From Pseudophaeobacter sp. EL27 (lineage in GTDB: Bacteria > Pseudomonadota > Alphaproteobacteria > Rhodobacterales > Rhodobacteraceae), in the NCBI RefSeq assembly GCF_900313025.1, contig NZ_OMPQ01000010.1, positions 46,684-110,683 on the forward strand: DNA of 64,000 bases, given 5' to 3'. The notes beneath the pieces were generated by a model, which worked only from the letters and a program-made list of their open reading frames with translations, had not been told where the DNA came from and searched no databases. The translations under genes were made by a program, and so were the position numbers. Positions 16,868-25,503 of the stretch are shown here, piece after piece. The first letter of the stretch is position 1, and each line of letters opens with the position of its first letter.

Positions 16868-17448
16868 CAGAACTAAGGGTTTTATAGCGGTTGCCGTGGT
16901 AATGGCCCGGAGCCGCGCCGATCGGTATTTCTTGGCCTTTGTGAGCTGTCGGAAGGAATCGGTTCGACGGCAGAGCAAAGGCTTTGCAGTTGTGAATTCT
17001 GGCTCGGCGGCTTGTTGCCTTTAGTGGTCGGGCTCGCTGCCGGAAGGCACGATATTTTTCATCAATAGAAGTAATAGGTTAGGTTGTTTGAAGCTTGAAT
17101 TTTGATGCAGATACCCGCTGGGGTTCCTTGCCCTGTGGGATTTCTTGTCACAGCTGAGCGGCCGATCTGTGGTTTTTCTTCCCCGTTTCATTGGAAAGGG
17201 GTATGTCCCCTGCAATGCGGATGTGTCGGCACGGGAGGGATAGACATCTGACGATAAAGCAAACCGCTGTGATTTTTTGCGGTGCTCCTTGTTTGAGACG
17301 TGCCAGGAAGGTGTTAGTCTTGGGACGTCAGGTCGAAGGAATGTACCTGAACAAGGGTCGATGGTGAAATTATCTCAAAATTTAAATGTTCGGCGTATCT
17401 TAACGATCCTGCGCCAAGTATGGGCAAAGTGTAACAAGGGGCCAATTT
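16868..17448. other. 581-bp non-coding gap
   Basis: No convincing gene on either strand. The sequence is more AT-rich than its surroundings around 17050-17110 and 17270-17440, and probably holds the promoter for the H-NOX-like operon. I see no tRNA, repeat or clear hairpin. Confidence 0.6.
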
Positions 17449-18036
17449 ATGCATGGTCTGATCAACAGAGCGATTCAGGCATTCGTCGTCAGTACCTACG
17501 GGGAAGAGCGGTGGGGCGACATTATGGATACTGCGGATCTTGGCTTTGCTCAGTTCGAGGCCATGTTGTTCTATACGGATGAGCAATCCAACAAGATGCT
17601 CTCCGCTATGGAAAAGATGCTGGAACGTCCGCTGCCTGAAATACTTGAGGATACGGGGACGTTTTTGGTGTCCAATCCTCAGGTTGAGGCGTTGCGACGT
17701 CTGCTGCGCTTTGGCGGTGTCAACTATGTTGAATTCCTGCATTCACTGGATGATTTGCCAGATCGGGCCCGTTTGGCCGTAGCCGATCTCCATCTGCCTG
17801 CTTTGGAGTTGGTGGAAAACTCACCAGGCCAGTTCGAGTTGATCTGCCAACCGGGCCTGCCCGGCTTTGCCTATGTCATGATGGGGGTTCTGCGTGCTAT
17901 GGCGGATGACTATGGTGATTTGGTTATTCTTGATCATCGCGGGACACAAGACGGTGCCGAGGTGATCTCGGTCACACTGGTTGAGACCGATTTTGCCGAA
18001 GGGCGCACTTTTGACCTGGGAGCCCATGCCTTATGA
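17449..18036 (+). CDS. H-NOX-like protein lacking the heme-ligand motifs
   Basis: 195 residues with the fold signature of heme-NO-binding (H-NOX) proteins: opening MHGLINRAIQAFVVSTYGEERW, central RLLRFGGVNYVEFLHSLDDLP, and a final domain with YVMMGVLRAMADDYGD. Family members bind NO or O2 through a proximal His in the FL-NLD-LH segment and a YxSxR motif that holds the heme propionates. Here that His position is Pro (SLDDLPDR), and the YxSxR region reads LICQPGL. Ordinary heme binding is therefore unlikely. The stop overlaps the start of an HNOBA-GGDEF gene by 4 bp, so the two proteins are expected to interact. The signal it senses is unknown. Confidence 0.83.
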   Translation: MHGLINRAIQAFVVSTYGEERWGDIMDTADLGFAQFEAMLFYTDEQSNKMLSAMEKMLERPLPEILEDTGTFLVSNPQVEALRRLLRFGGVNYVEFLHSLDDLPDRARLAVADLHLPALELVENSPGQFELICQPGLPGFAYVMMGVLRAMADDYGDLVILDHRGTQDGAEVISVTLVETDFAEGRTFDLGAHAL

Positions 18037-19055
18037 TGACTGCGGATGAGCTGACTGGTGTCATTGCCCAAATCTGTCCAATGTATCTCGTTGTAGATGC
18101 TGCCGGGCGGGTTGGCTTTGCCGGGCCAACGCTACAAAAACTGCGCCCTGACATGAGCTGGAAAGGGAAGACCTTCTTCGATGTTTTTGACCTGCAGCGG
18201 CCACGCCGGGTCAATTCCATGGATGATCTGCTCAAGACTGCAGGCGCCAAGCTGCATTTGCAGTTTCGCGAGACGCCCCAAACCAGTCTAAAGGGCGTTT
18301 TGGCACCGTTGCCAGACGGTAACGGCGCGCTGATCAACCTCTCTTTTGGTATTTCGGTGCTTGAGGCGGTGCGCGACTATGATTTGACCAGCGCTGATTT
18401 CTCCCCCACCGACCTTACAATCGAAATGCTCTACCTGGTGGAGGCAAAATCTGCCGCGATGGAGGCGTCTCGGCAGCTAAATCTGCGTCTGCAAGGGGCT
18501 AAGATCGCCGCTGAAGAACAGGCCTTTACCGACACGCTGACGGGCCTCAAGAACCGTCGTGCCATGGATCATATCCTCGAGCGGTTGATTGGCGCCGGGA
18601 CGGATTTTGCCCTGATGCATGTAGATCTCGACTTCTTCAAAGAGGTCAATGATACTCTTGGACATGCGGCGGGGGATGCCGTTTTACAAAGCGTTGCCAA
18701 GGTGATGGTCGATTGCACCCGCCATACCGACACCGTAGCCCGTGTCGGCGGGGATGAATTTGTGATCATTTTTGAAGGTGTCAACGAGCCAAAAATCCTT
18801 GAGGCCCTGTCCAAACGCTTGATCAGCCTCCTGGAGGAGCCCGTGCCCTATGGGGGAAGGCTGTGCAAGATATCTGCCAGTGCCGGTACGACCTTATCGA
18901 GCTGGAATGAGGCTCCTACTGAGGCGGCAGTGATGTTGCATCAGGCTGATCTGGCGCTCTATGCGGCCAAGCGGGCGGGGCGCTCGCAGCATTTGTTCTT
19001 TGAGCAGGGCATGCAAAAGGACGAACCGCAAGCAAGCTGCCAGGGCGGCGCCTAA
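18033..19055 (+). CDS. Diguanylate cyclase with N-terminal HNOBA/PAS-like domain
   Basis: 340 residues. The N-terminal part (about 10-125: ICPMYLVVDAAGRVGFAG, LRPDMSWKGKTFFDVFDLQRPRR) resembles the H-NOX-associated HNOBA/PAS domain of guanylate cyclases. A coiled-coil-like linker at about 135-165 leads to the GGDEF domain (about 170-325). The active site GGDEF is intact (RVGGDEFVIIFEG), with an RxxD inhibitory site RHTD five residues before it. It synthesises c-di-GMP, probably under control of the H-NOX-like partner encoded just upstream. The cell process controlled is unknown; in other bacteria such pairs affect biofilm and quorum behaviour. Confidence 0.87.
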   Translation: MMTADELTGVIAQICPMYLVVDAAGRVGFAGPTLQKLRPDMSWKGKTFFDVFDLQRPRRVNSMDDLLKTAGAKLHLQFRETPQTSLKGVLAPLPDGNGALINLSFGISVLEAVRDYDLTSADFSPTDLTIEMLYLVEAKSAAMEASRQLNLRLQGAKIAAEEQAFTDTLTGLKNRRAMDHILERLIGAGTDFALMHVDLDFFKEVNDTLGHAAGDAVLQSVAKVMVDCTRHTDTVARVGGDEFVIIFEGVNEPKILEALSKRLISLLEEPVPYGGRLCKISASAGTTLSSWNEAPTEAAVMLHQADLALYAAKRAGRSQHLFFEQGMQKDEPQASCQGGA

Positions 19056-19076
19056 AGCCCGTTTTCAAATCGGGCT
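19056..19076 (+). terminator. Weak hairpin after the diguanylate cyclase gene
   Basis: Arms agcccg and cgggct around an ttttcaaat loop, directly after the stop at 19055. No T-run follows (attgggcc), so it is at most a weak or Rho-assisted end. Confidence 0.35.
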
Positions 19077-19283
19077 ATTGGGCCTCCCTCCCATTTTCTT
19101 TGCCAAGCCTGTGCAGAGTGTTCTGTTCGCAAGTCGTTTTACAAAACGCGCAATCAGGAGCCTTCAACAAGGGGCAAAGGAGCTGCGGGCAATGGCCCCT
19201 GCGTGCTGCGTCATTCTCAGGAAAACCTAAGCAACAAACCAATGGGTACTGCAGTCGCTTCTGTCTGACATCAAAGGATGAAG

Positions 19284-19358
19284 TGGCAGCCCGTAGGGGA
19301 GTCGAACCCCTCTTTTCAGGTTGAAAACCTGACGTCCTAACCGATAGACGAACGGGCC
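19284..19358 (-). tRNA. tRNA-Glu(TTC), copy 2 in transcription order
   Basis: On the minus strand a complete 75-nt cloverleaf including CCA: acceptor ggcccgt/acgggct, anticodon loop ttttcaa giving TTC (Glu), T-arm gaggggttcgactcccc, and encoded CCA. It is identical to the copy at 19549-19623. Confidence 0.97.
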
Positions 19359-19548
19359 ACTGTTGATGTCGGTGTATTACTTAGTCATGGGCCGCTGCGC
19401 AAGGGGCAATTTTTTAAAATCCAGAGATTTCTTTCGAAAAGAGCGAACCCGCCTAAGTGCTTGAACCGCTGGCAATATTGCCAACGATGGACCGACGCAT
19501 CCGGGCATGCGCTTTGGCATCAATCGACATTTTCTTTGAGGAGTACAG

Positions 19549-19623
19549 TGGCAGCCCGTAGGGGAGTCGAACCCCTCTTTTCAGGTTGAAAACCTGACGT
19601 CCTAACCGATAGACGAACGGGCC
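19549..19623 (-). tRNA. tRNA-Glu(TTC), copy 1 in transcription order
   Basis: Same 75-nt sequence as the gene at 19284, with anticodon TTC and encoded CCA. The two copies lie 190 bp apart on the same strand. The spacer differs from the flanks, so this looks like an old tandem duplication of the tRNA alone. Confidence 0.97.
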
Positions 19624-19743
19624 ACTTGCTGTGGAGCGGTGTTTAGTTTCTCTAGGCCCAAGCCGCAAGATAAAAATTGCCTCCGAGAGGTTTTTTTTCA
19701 GGGTCGCGAATTTTCTTTATGTTTTAAATAGTTTGCGAGCGGA

Positions 19744-21489
19744 TCAGCTGGTTTCTGCGGCATCTTCCAGACGCAGTTGTGGGCTCTGTCGACCTCCCCA
19801 GCTATTGATCTCCAGCCGACCGGCAAAATGGAATCGCGCTCCACCATGTTCCAGCAAACGCGGTCCCAGAGCCGTGTCAAAGGCGCCAAAGCAGATGGCA
19901 TCCAGATTGCCGCCAACCCCATCGGTCAGTGAGAGCTTAAGGTGGGTTTCGCCAATCCGCTTGGCAAAGCGCACGGCAAGATCGGGAAAGCCATAGCGCG
20001 GCGCCGCTGCTCCGGCCCCAAAGGGGCCAGCCTGTTCGATCTGTTCGATCAGATCGATGCTGGCCGCCCCGGGCATCAGCATGCCGTCCAGCTTCAAATC
20101 TGCCGGGCCCAGACTGTCAGCCCCCTGCTTGGCCAACAGATCACTCAGGCGTTGCATGGCCTCCTCCAGCTTGTCTTCAGCCACCGTCAGCCCTGCGGCC
20201 ATTTTGTGGCCACCGCCTTTGATCAGCAGCCCCTCTGCTGCGGTACGTTGGATGGCGACGCCAAGGTCGATACCACTGACCGAGCGGCCCGATCCTTTGC
20301 CTTCACCATTGTGCAGGCCGATGACCACTGCCGGGCGACCCGCAGCCTCTTTCAGGCGTGAGGCCACGATGCCAACAACGCCAGGATGCCAGCCTTCGCC
20401 AGCTGCCCAGACCAAAGGCGCATCAAATCCGCGCGATTCGGCTTGCTCCAGCGCAGCGGCCCGCACCGCGTTTTCGATGTCACGCCTTTCCGTGTTCAAC
20501 TGGTCCAGACGCTCAGCGAGGGCGGCTGCCTCATGGGGATTATCCGTCGCCAACAGGCGGGCACCCAGATCGGCCTTGCCAATGCGCCCCCCCGCATTGA
20601 CCCTTGGCCCCAGCAAAAAGCCGAGATGATAGGTCGAGGGCGCCGCATCCATCCGGGACACATCCGCCAGGGCAACCAGACCGGGACGCTGACGTGCCCC
20701 CAGAATTTTCAGCCCCTGGCGCACCAGCGCCCGGTTTGCCCCGATCAAAGGCGCAACATCGGCCACAGTTGCCAGCGCCACAAGATCCAACAGGCTCATC
20801 AGATCGGGGCCGGTGCCCAAGCCCTTTTCCCGGGCCTGACGGCGGACCTCGACCAGCATCAAAAACACCACCCCGGCGGCACAGAAATATCCCAGCTCGC
20901 CATCCTCGTCCTGACGGTTGGGATTCACCACAGCAACGCAATCGGGCAGAGTCTCGCCGCCCAGGTGGTGGTCCAGGACGATAACATCGGCCCCCTTGGC
21001 AGCCGCAATGGGCCCATGCGAAAGCGTGCCGCAGTCGACGCAGACAATCAGATCATGGCTGCGTGCCAGCCCGGCCATTGCTTCGTCATTGGGGCCATAA
21101 CCCTCGTCGATACGGTCCGGAATATAGAGTGTCGCTTGCAGCCCCATGGCACGCAGCCAGACCAGCAGCAGCGCTGCCGAGCTACCACCGTCAACATCGT
21201 AATCGGCAAAGATAGCAATGCGCTGGCGTTTCTCCACCGCTGCAAGGAACCGGGCGGCGGCCAGCTCCATATCCTTCATTTTGCGCGGATCCGGCAGCAG
21301 GTCTTTCAGATGTGGAGTGAGAAAACCAAGGGCTTCATGCGCAGGCACGCCGCGACGGGCCAATACTTGACAGAGCGCCGCAGGCAGGCCGGTCTGCTGC
21401 ACCATATGCTCGGCCGCACGTTCCAGATCAATGCCAAGCCCCAGCCAGCGGCGCCCGGTCAGCGATTTCTCAACCCCAAGAAAGCTCAT
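19744..21489 (-). CDS. recJ: Single-stranded-DNA-specific 5'-3' exonuclease RecJ
   Basis: 581 residues with the DHH-family phosphoesterase motifs: IFADYDVDGGSSAALLL (motif I), CVDCGTLSHGP, VIVLDHHLGGE (motif III) and VVNPNRQDED. The DHHA1 domain follows (GEGWHPGVVGIVASRLKE, GSGRSVSGIDLG, GGGHKMAAGLTV), then a C-terminal OB-like part. It degrades ssDNA 5' to 3' in RecF-pathway and mismatch repair. It is last in a minus-strand run hom-glpX-recJ, a conserved order in Rhodobacteraceae, with a 124-bp gap after glpX. Confidence 0.97.
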   Translation of the reverse strand: MSFLGVEKSLTGRRWLGLGIDLERAAEHMVQQTGLPAALCQVLARRGVPAHEALGFLTPHLKDLLPDPRKMKDMELAAARFLAAVEKRQRIAIFADYDVDGGSSAALLLVWLRAMGLQATLYIPDRIDEGYGPNDEAMAGLARSHDLIVCVDCGTLSHGPIAAAKGADVIVLDHHLGGETLPDCVAVVNPNRQDEDGELGYFCAAGVVFLMLVEVRRQAREKGLGTGPDLMSLLDLVALATVADVAPLIGANRALVRQGLKILGARQRPGLVALADVSRMDAAPSTYHLGFLLGPRVNAGGRIGKADLGARLLATDNPHEAAALAERLDQLNTERRDIENAVRAAALEQAESRGFDAPLVWAAGEGWHPGVVGIVASRLKEAAGRPAVVIGLHNGEGKGSGRSVSGIDLGVAIQRTAAEGLLIKGGGHKMAAGLTVAEDKLEEAMQRLSDLLAKQGADSLGPADLKLDGMLMPGAASIDLIEQIEQAGPFGAGAAAPRYGFPDLAVRFAKRIGETHLKLSLTDGVGGNLDAICFGAFDTALGPRLLEHGGARFHFAGRLEINSWGGRQSPQLRLEDAAETS

Positions 21490-21613
21490 GGCTCTACCTC
21501 ATCTATGAAAAAAGGCCAGATCCGAATGGATCCAGCCCTTCATTTGGTCAAAAATATCCCCGCCGGAGGCCGCGGCGCAAGCCGCATTCTCCAGACAGAT
21601 CAGCCTCTGACGC

Positions 21614-22585
21614 TTAAACTGGCGTGCGATAAGACATACGCCGCACCGAGCCGGTTTTGGACCGCATCAACAGCGTCGTGGTCTCAACCCAACCGGGCTG
21701 GCGCTTGATTTCGGGAAGCAGTGAACCGCCGGTGACGCCGGTGGCGGCAAAGATCACATCCTGGGTCACCATCTCGTCGCGGGTATAGATCCGGTCCAGA
21801 TCGGTGATGCCCGCCTTGGCGGCGCGGCTCTTTTCATCGTCGTTGCGGAACAACAGGCGGCCAAAGATCTGGCCTCCCATACATTTCAGCGCGGCGGCAG
21901 CAAGAACGCCCTCAGGAGCGCCGCCCTGACCCATATACATATCAATGCCGGTGGTTTCCGATTCGGCGCAATGCATCACGCCGGCAACATCACCATCGGT
22001 GATCAGGCGGATCGCTGCACCAGTTTCGCGCACTTCAGCGATCATCGCCTCATGGCGGGGACGCTCCAGAATGCAGACTGTGATGTCAGAGGGCGCACAG
22101 CCCTTGGCGGCGGCCAGGGCCTCAACACGCTCACGGGGGGACATATCCAGGGAGACAACGCCTTCGGGATAGCCGGGACCAATGGCCAGCTTGTCCATAT
22201 AGGTGTCAGGGGCGTGCAGCATGGAGCCGCGCGGCCCCATGGCAATTACCGTCAGCGCATTGGGCATGTCTTTGGCGGTCAGCGTGGTGCCTTCCAGCGG
22301 GTCCAGGGCGATATCCACGCCGGGGCCGGTGCCGGTCCCAACTTCTTCGCCAATGAAGAGCATAGGCGCTTCGTCGCGCTCGCCTTCACCAATCACCACA
22401 ACACCTTTGATATCGAGCAGGTTCAGCTGCTCGCGCATGGCATTCACAGCCGCCTGGTCAGCAGCCTTTTCGTCACCACGCCCGATCAGTGAGGCAGAGG
22501 CCAGGGCGGCCTGTTCGGCGACTCGGGCCAGGCCCAGAGACAGCATGCGGTCGTTAAAGGCGGCGTCGGAGGAGGTCACGGTCAT
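21614..22585 (-). CDS. glpX: Class II fructose-1,6-bisphosphatase GlpX
   Basis: 323 residues. Class II FBPase features: LIGRGDEKAADQAAV near the N terminus, GEGERDEAPMLFIGEEVGTG, the metal-binding DPLEGTTLTAKD, and GQGGAPEGVLAAAALKCMGG. It converts fructose-1,6-bisphosphate to fructose-6-phosphate in gluconeogenesis, matching growth on organic acids or amines as carbon source. ATG 22585 was chosen because the 14 upstream codons are non-conserved and there is no ribosome site at 22627. It lies between hom and recJ. Confidence 0.97.
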   Translation of the reverse strand: MTVTSSDAAFNDRMLSLGLARVAEQAALASASLIGRGDEKAADQAAVNAMREQLNLLDIKGVVVIGEGERDEAPMLFIGEEVGTGTGPGVDIALDPLEGTTLTAKDMPNALTVIAMGPRGSMLHAPDTYMDKLAIGPGYPEGVVSLDMSPRERVEALAAAKGCAPSDITVCILERPRHEAMIAEVRETGAAIRLITDGDVAGVMHCAESETTGIDMYMGQGGAPEGVLAAAALKCMGGQIFGRLLFRNDDEKSRAAKAGITDLDRIYTRDEMVTQDVIFAATGVTGGSLLPEIKRQPGWVETTTLLMRSKTGSVRRMSYRTPV

Positions 22586-22741
22586 ACTCAAAATCCTGTT
22601 CAAATCCGGGCGGGTTGCCCGTCGCATAGCCTTTTGCAGGGGGGGCGGGCAAGGGATGATAGCGCAAGCTTGGACAGGAAGACGCGCGTTGTGCCCTCAA
22701 AGGAGCAGATTCTGCGCGCCTCACCGCCAATTTTGCGCCTG

Positions 22742-24028
22742 TTAGAGCTCTTCGATACGCAGAGCGACGGGTTCCCCATCCACAACGCTGGTCTGGGCCA
22801 AAGCGCTGAGGGCCACCTCCAGCGTCGCCGAGGTGCATTTATGGGTGACGATCAACACCGGGGCGGTGGGTTCGGAGTGGCCATACTGGCGCATCCGGTC
22901 GATCGAAATTCCGGCGTCTCCCAGAGCGGCAGCCACCTTGGCCAGAGCGCCGGGTTTGTCCTGCAGCGCCAGGCGTAGGTAGTAAGGTGCGGGCAGGCCG
23001 GTCTGTGCAGCGGGGATGTCTTGTAGCGTCGTGGCGGGCTGGCCAAAGGTGGCAATGCGCAAACCGCGCGCCAGATCGCAGATATCACCGAGCACGGCGC
23101 TGGCGGTGGGGCCTTCGCCGGCACCGGGGCCGCGCAGCACGATCTGTTCTACCGCATCGCCCTCGATCACCACCATATTGGTGCCGCCTTCCAGCTGGCC
23201 GAGGGGTGAATTTGCCGGCACCAGGCAGGGGGTCATGCGTTGTTCCAGCCCACGGGCTGTGCGTTGCGCCACGCCAAGAAGCTTGATCCGGTAGCCCATG
23301 TCGGCGGCGTGGCGGATGTCATCAATGGCAATGCGCTGAATGCCCTGCAGCACAACATCGTCAAAGGCGGGTTTGCTGCCAAAGGCGATTGAAGACAGGA
23401 GCGCCAGCTTGTGCCCCGCATCAATACCGCCCACGTCCAGATTAGGGTCGGCTTCGAGATAGCCTAGGCGGCCACATTCCTCAAACAGAGTGTTATAGCC
23501 GTCACCGGTGGCTTCCATCCGGGTGAGGATATAATTGCAGGTGCCATTCATCACCCCCATGATCCGGGTGACCTGATTTCCGGCCAGACCTTCAGTGAGG
23601 GATTTAACAACAGGGATGCCACCGGCCACGGCGGCTTCAAAGCGGATCACCTGACCTGCAGCCTCGGCCTGTTCGGCCAGGGCCTGGCCGTGAATGGCCA
23701 GCAGCGCCTTGTTGGCGGTGACCACATCCTTGCCCGTTGCCAGAGCCGCCTCGGTGGCCTCCTTAGCGGCCCCTTCATGGCCACCCATCAGTTCGACAAA
23801 GACATCGACGTCATCTCGTTTGGCCAGCGCAACCGGGTCGTTTTCCCAGGCATATCCGGTGAGGGCTACGCCACGGTCTTTGGCTGCATCCCGCGCCGAG
23901 ACCGCAGTGATCACCACCGGGCGGCCCGTGCGCATCTCCAGCATTTCGGCCTGACGGCGGATGATTTTCACCACGCCAACGCCAACCGTGCCCAAACCTG
24001 CAATCCCAAGACGAAGCGGTTTTGTCAT
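22742..24028 (-). CDS. hom: Homoserine dehydrogenase
   Basis: 428 residues: NAD-binding RLGIAGLGTVGVGVVK (about 5-20), the catalytic domain with VTANKALLAIHG, GIPVVKSLTEGLAGN, MNGTCNYILTRM and LEADPNLDVGGIDAGHKLALL, and a C-terminal ACT domain (about 350-425, YYLRLALQDKPGALAKVAAALGD). It reduces aspartate semialdehyde to homoserine for Thr, Met and Ile synthesis. The ACT domain suggests feedback control by threonine. The ATG at 24028 follows a ggatctcc ribosome site. Confidence 0.97.
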   Translation of the reverse strand: MTKPLRLGIAGLGTVGVGVVKIIRRQAEMLEMRTGRPVVITAVSARDAAKDRGVALTGYAWENDPVALAKRDDVDVFVELMGGHEGAAKEATEAALATGKDVVTANKALLAIHGQALAEQAEAAGQVIRFEAAVAGGIPVVKSLTEGLAGNQVTRIMGVMNGTCNYILTRMEATGDGYNTLFEECGRLGYLEADPNLDVGGIDAGHKLALLSSIAFGSKPAFDDVVLQGIQRIAIDDIRHAADMGYRIKLLGVAQRTARGLEQRMTPCLVPANSPLGQLEGGTNMVVIEGDAVEQIVLRGPGAGEGPTASAVLGDICDLARGLRIATFGQPATTLQDIPAAQTGLPAPYYLRLALQDKPGALAKVAAALGDAGISIDRMRQYGHSEPTAPVLIVTHKCTSATLEVALSALAQTSVVDGEPVALRIEEL

Positions 24029-24221
24029 AGCCGGAGATCCTTTTTGTTCCATATTTGCTGTCTCGCCTTATCGGGTTCAGAGAAAGGGTGCAACGGCGCT
24101 GGCAAGAGGCGAGGGAAAATCGCCGCTTACAACAAGCTCAGCTGCTGTCCTTTTGGGTGCTGCAGGAGCACAGGTCGGGCAAGGCGAAGGGGTTCTCGGG
24201 ATGAGCCGCGCCGGGGGGGGA

Positions 24222-24485
24222 TCAGTTTGTCGCGCGACGTAGGGCCTCGGCCCGGCGTTGCAGGTTGTTACTGCGCGCATTCAGATTTTCTTCCAGCTGA
24301 GTGCTCTCTGTTTCAGGAGCAGGCAGCAGCGGAGCCAGATCCTCTACCGGCAACAGAGGCGGGTAATCGGCATTGCGCAGATCAGGAGTGAGTTGGTTGT
24401 TCAGCTCTGGACTGTTGCTACAGCCCGCAAGAGCCGCAAAGCCAAGACTGGCGCAGAGCAGGATCAGAGGCAGGGAGCGGGTCAT
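24222..24485 (-). CDS. Small predicted lipoprotein
   Basis: 87 residues. The signal peptide MTRSLPLILLCASLGFAAL ends in the lipobox LAGC (Cys22 or so), followed by a short Pro- and Glu-rich domain (PPLLPVEDLAPLLPAPE) and an Arg-rich helix. It is probably anchored to the outer or inner membrane by an N-terminal lipid. No family was recognised. It stands alone between hom and the divergent TetR gene. Confidence 0.78.
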   Translation of the reverse strand: MTRSLPLILLCASLGFAALAGCSNSPELNNQLTPDLRNADYPPLLPVEDLAPLLPAPETESTQLEENLNARSNNLQRRAEALRRATN

Positions 24486-24656
24486 GTGATTTTCCTTTGG
24501 CCTGCCTCTTGATGCACAATCATAGCACAGGGTACAAGACAGCCAAGTCTTTTGGGCGTAGATTTCCGGTCTGTGCTGGTTTGTTTGCCTGGTTGGACAG
24601 CGCGTTCCTGGTGTCTGCAGGCGCGGGCGAATGTATCTTTCGGTAGGGGCTTTTTT

Positions 24657-24672
24657 CTGAACGAATGTTCAG
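24657..24672. promoter_or_regulatory. TetR-type operator dyad
   Basis: ctgaacgaatgttcag is a perfect inverted repeat (ctgaac/gttcag with a 4-bp centre), 14 bp before the ATG of the TetR gene. This is the usual position and form for autoregulation by a TetR repressor. The divergent lipoprotein gene is about 170 bp away and may share it. Confidence 0.65.
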
Positions 24673-24685
24673 TTAATCTTGCCTC

Positions 24686-25273
24686 ATGGCACGTACCCAA
24701 GGTTCTCATTCCGATATCACCGGCCCGCGCATTCGCAGTGCGGCGCTACAGCTGTTTGCTCGGCATGGCTATGCTGCGGTCTCGATGCGGCAGATTGCCA
24801 AAGAGGTCGGCGTGCAGGCCGGGGCATTGTATAACTATACGCCGGATAAGCAAAGCCTGCTGCACTCTTTGATGGAGGGGCATATGCGTGAGCTGTTGGC
24901 GGCCTGGCAGGCCGTTGATGAGACCGGAGACGCCTTGGCGCGTCTGGAGCGTTTTGTGCGGTTTCACATCGGGTTCCATATGCAGCGACCAGATGCAGTC
25001 TTTATCGCCTATATGGAGCTGCGCAATCTGAGCGACGAGAACTTTGCCGTCATCGAGACCCTGCGGCGTTCCTATGAGGATGCACTGGAAGCGGTGATGA
25101 AACAGGGGGTAGAGGCCGGGCAGTTCACCCTGCCGGATACCAAGATTGCCACCCTGGCGGTGATTGCCATGCTGAATGGTGTGATGACCTGGTATCGCAG
25201 CGGCGGGCGTCTGTCGCTGGATGAGGTGGAAAGCGTCTATTGGGATATGGTGCGCAAATCCGTCACCGCCTGA
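24686..25273 (+). CDS. TetR family transcriptional regulator
   Basis: 195 residues. The N-terminal HTH (about 10-58: RIRSAALQLFARHGYAAVSMRQIAKEVGVQAGALYNYTPDKQSLL) is canonical. The C-terminal part (FIAYMELRNLSDENFAVIETLRRSYEDALEAVM) resembles regulators of fatty-acid or acyl-CoA metabolism in this family, but the ligand is not shown. A perfect dyad lies just upstream, so autorepression is likely. The neighbouring genes are a lipoprotein (divergent) and pirin (convergent), giving no clear target. Confidence 0.87.
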   Translation: MARTQGSHSDITGPRIRSAALQLFARHGYAAVSMRQIAKEVGVQAGALYNYTPDKQSLLHSLMEGHMRELLAAWQAVDETGDALARLERFVRFHIGFHMQRPDAVFIAYMELRNLSDENFAVIETLRRSYEDALEAVMKQGVEAGQFTLPDTKIATLAVIAMLNGVMTWYRSGGRLSLDEVESVYWDMVRKSVTA

Positions 25274-25390
25274 GCGCCTGTTTGGCGTGATCAAAAGGAG
25301 CGCTACCGCGCGAGTTTATTCAGCATTTGGACAGGTGATGGATAGCAGGAAATGGGGCTTGTGGCGGTAGGGTCGAAAAGATGCTGAGAT

Positions 25391-25422
25391 GGCTTTGACG
25401 GGCAGATCTGCCCGTCAAAGCC
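25391..25422. terminator. 32-bp perfect palindrome between convergent genes
   Basis: Arms ggctttgacgggcaga and tctgcccgtcaaagcc are exact complements with no spacer. It lies in the 230-bp gap between the TetR and pirin genes, which converge, and probably ends transcription from both sides. No T-run is present. Confidence 0.55.
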
Positions 25423-25448
25423 GAATGCGATTTTTCAAGATTTACGCG

Positions 25449-25492
25449 TCAAGGACAAGCCGCCCTCTGGGCGGGGCCTGCGGCCTCCTTGA
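25449..25492. repeat. 44-bp REP-like element (copy 2)
   Basis: Outer arms tcaagg/ccttga enclose the hairpins ccgccc/gggcgg (loop tct) and ggcc/ggcc (loop tgc). It has the same length and layout as the element at 966-1009, with different stem bases, so the structure rather than the sequence is conserved. Confidence 0.5.
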
Positions 25493-25503
25493 CCCGCATC
25501 GGA

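Noticed and set aside
18033..19055. H-NOX gene as a plain NO sensor for the cyclase
   Set aside because: The heme-ligand His and YxSxR motif are missing, so the standard NO-sensing reading was not used; it is reported as a degenerate sensor.
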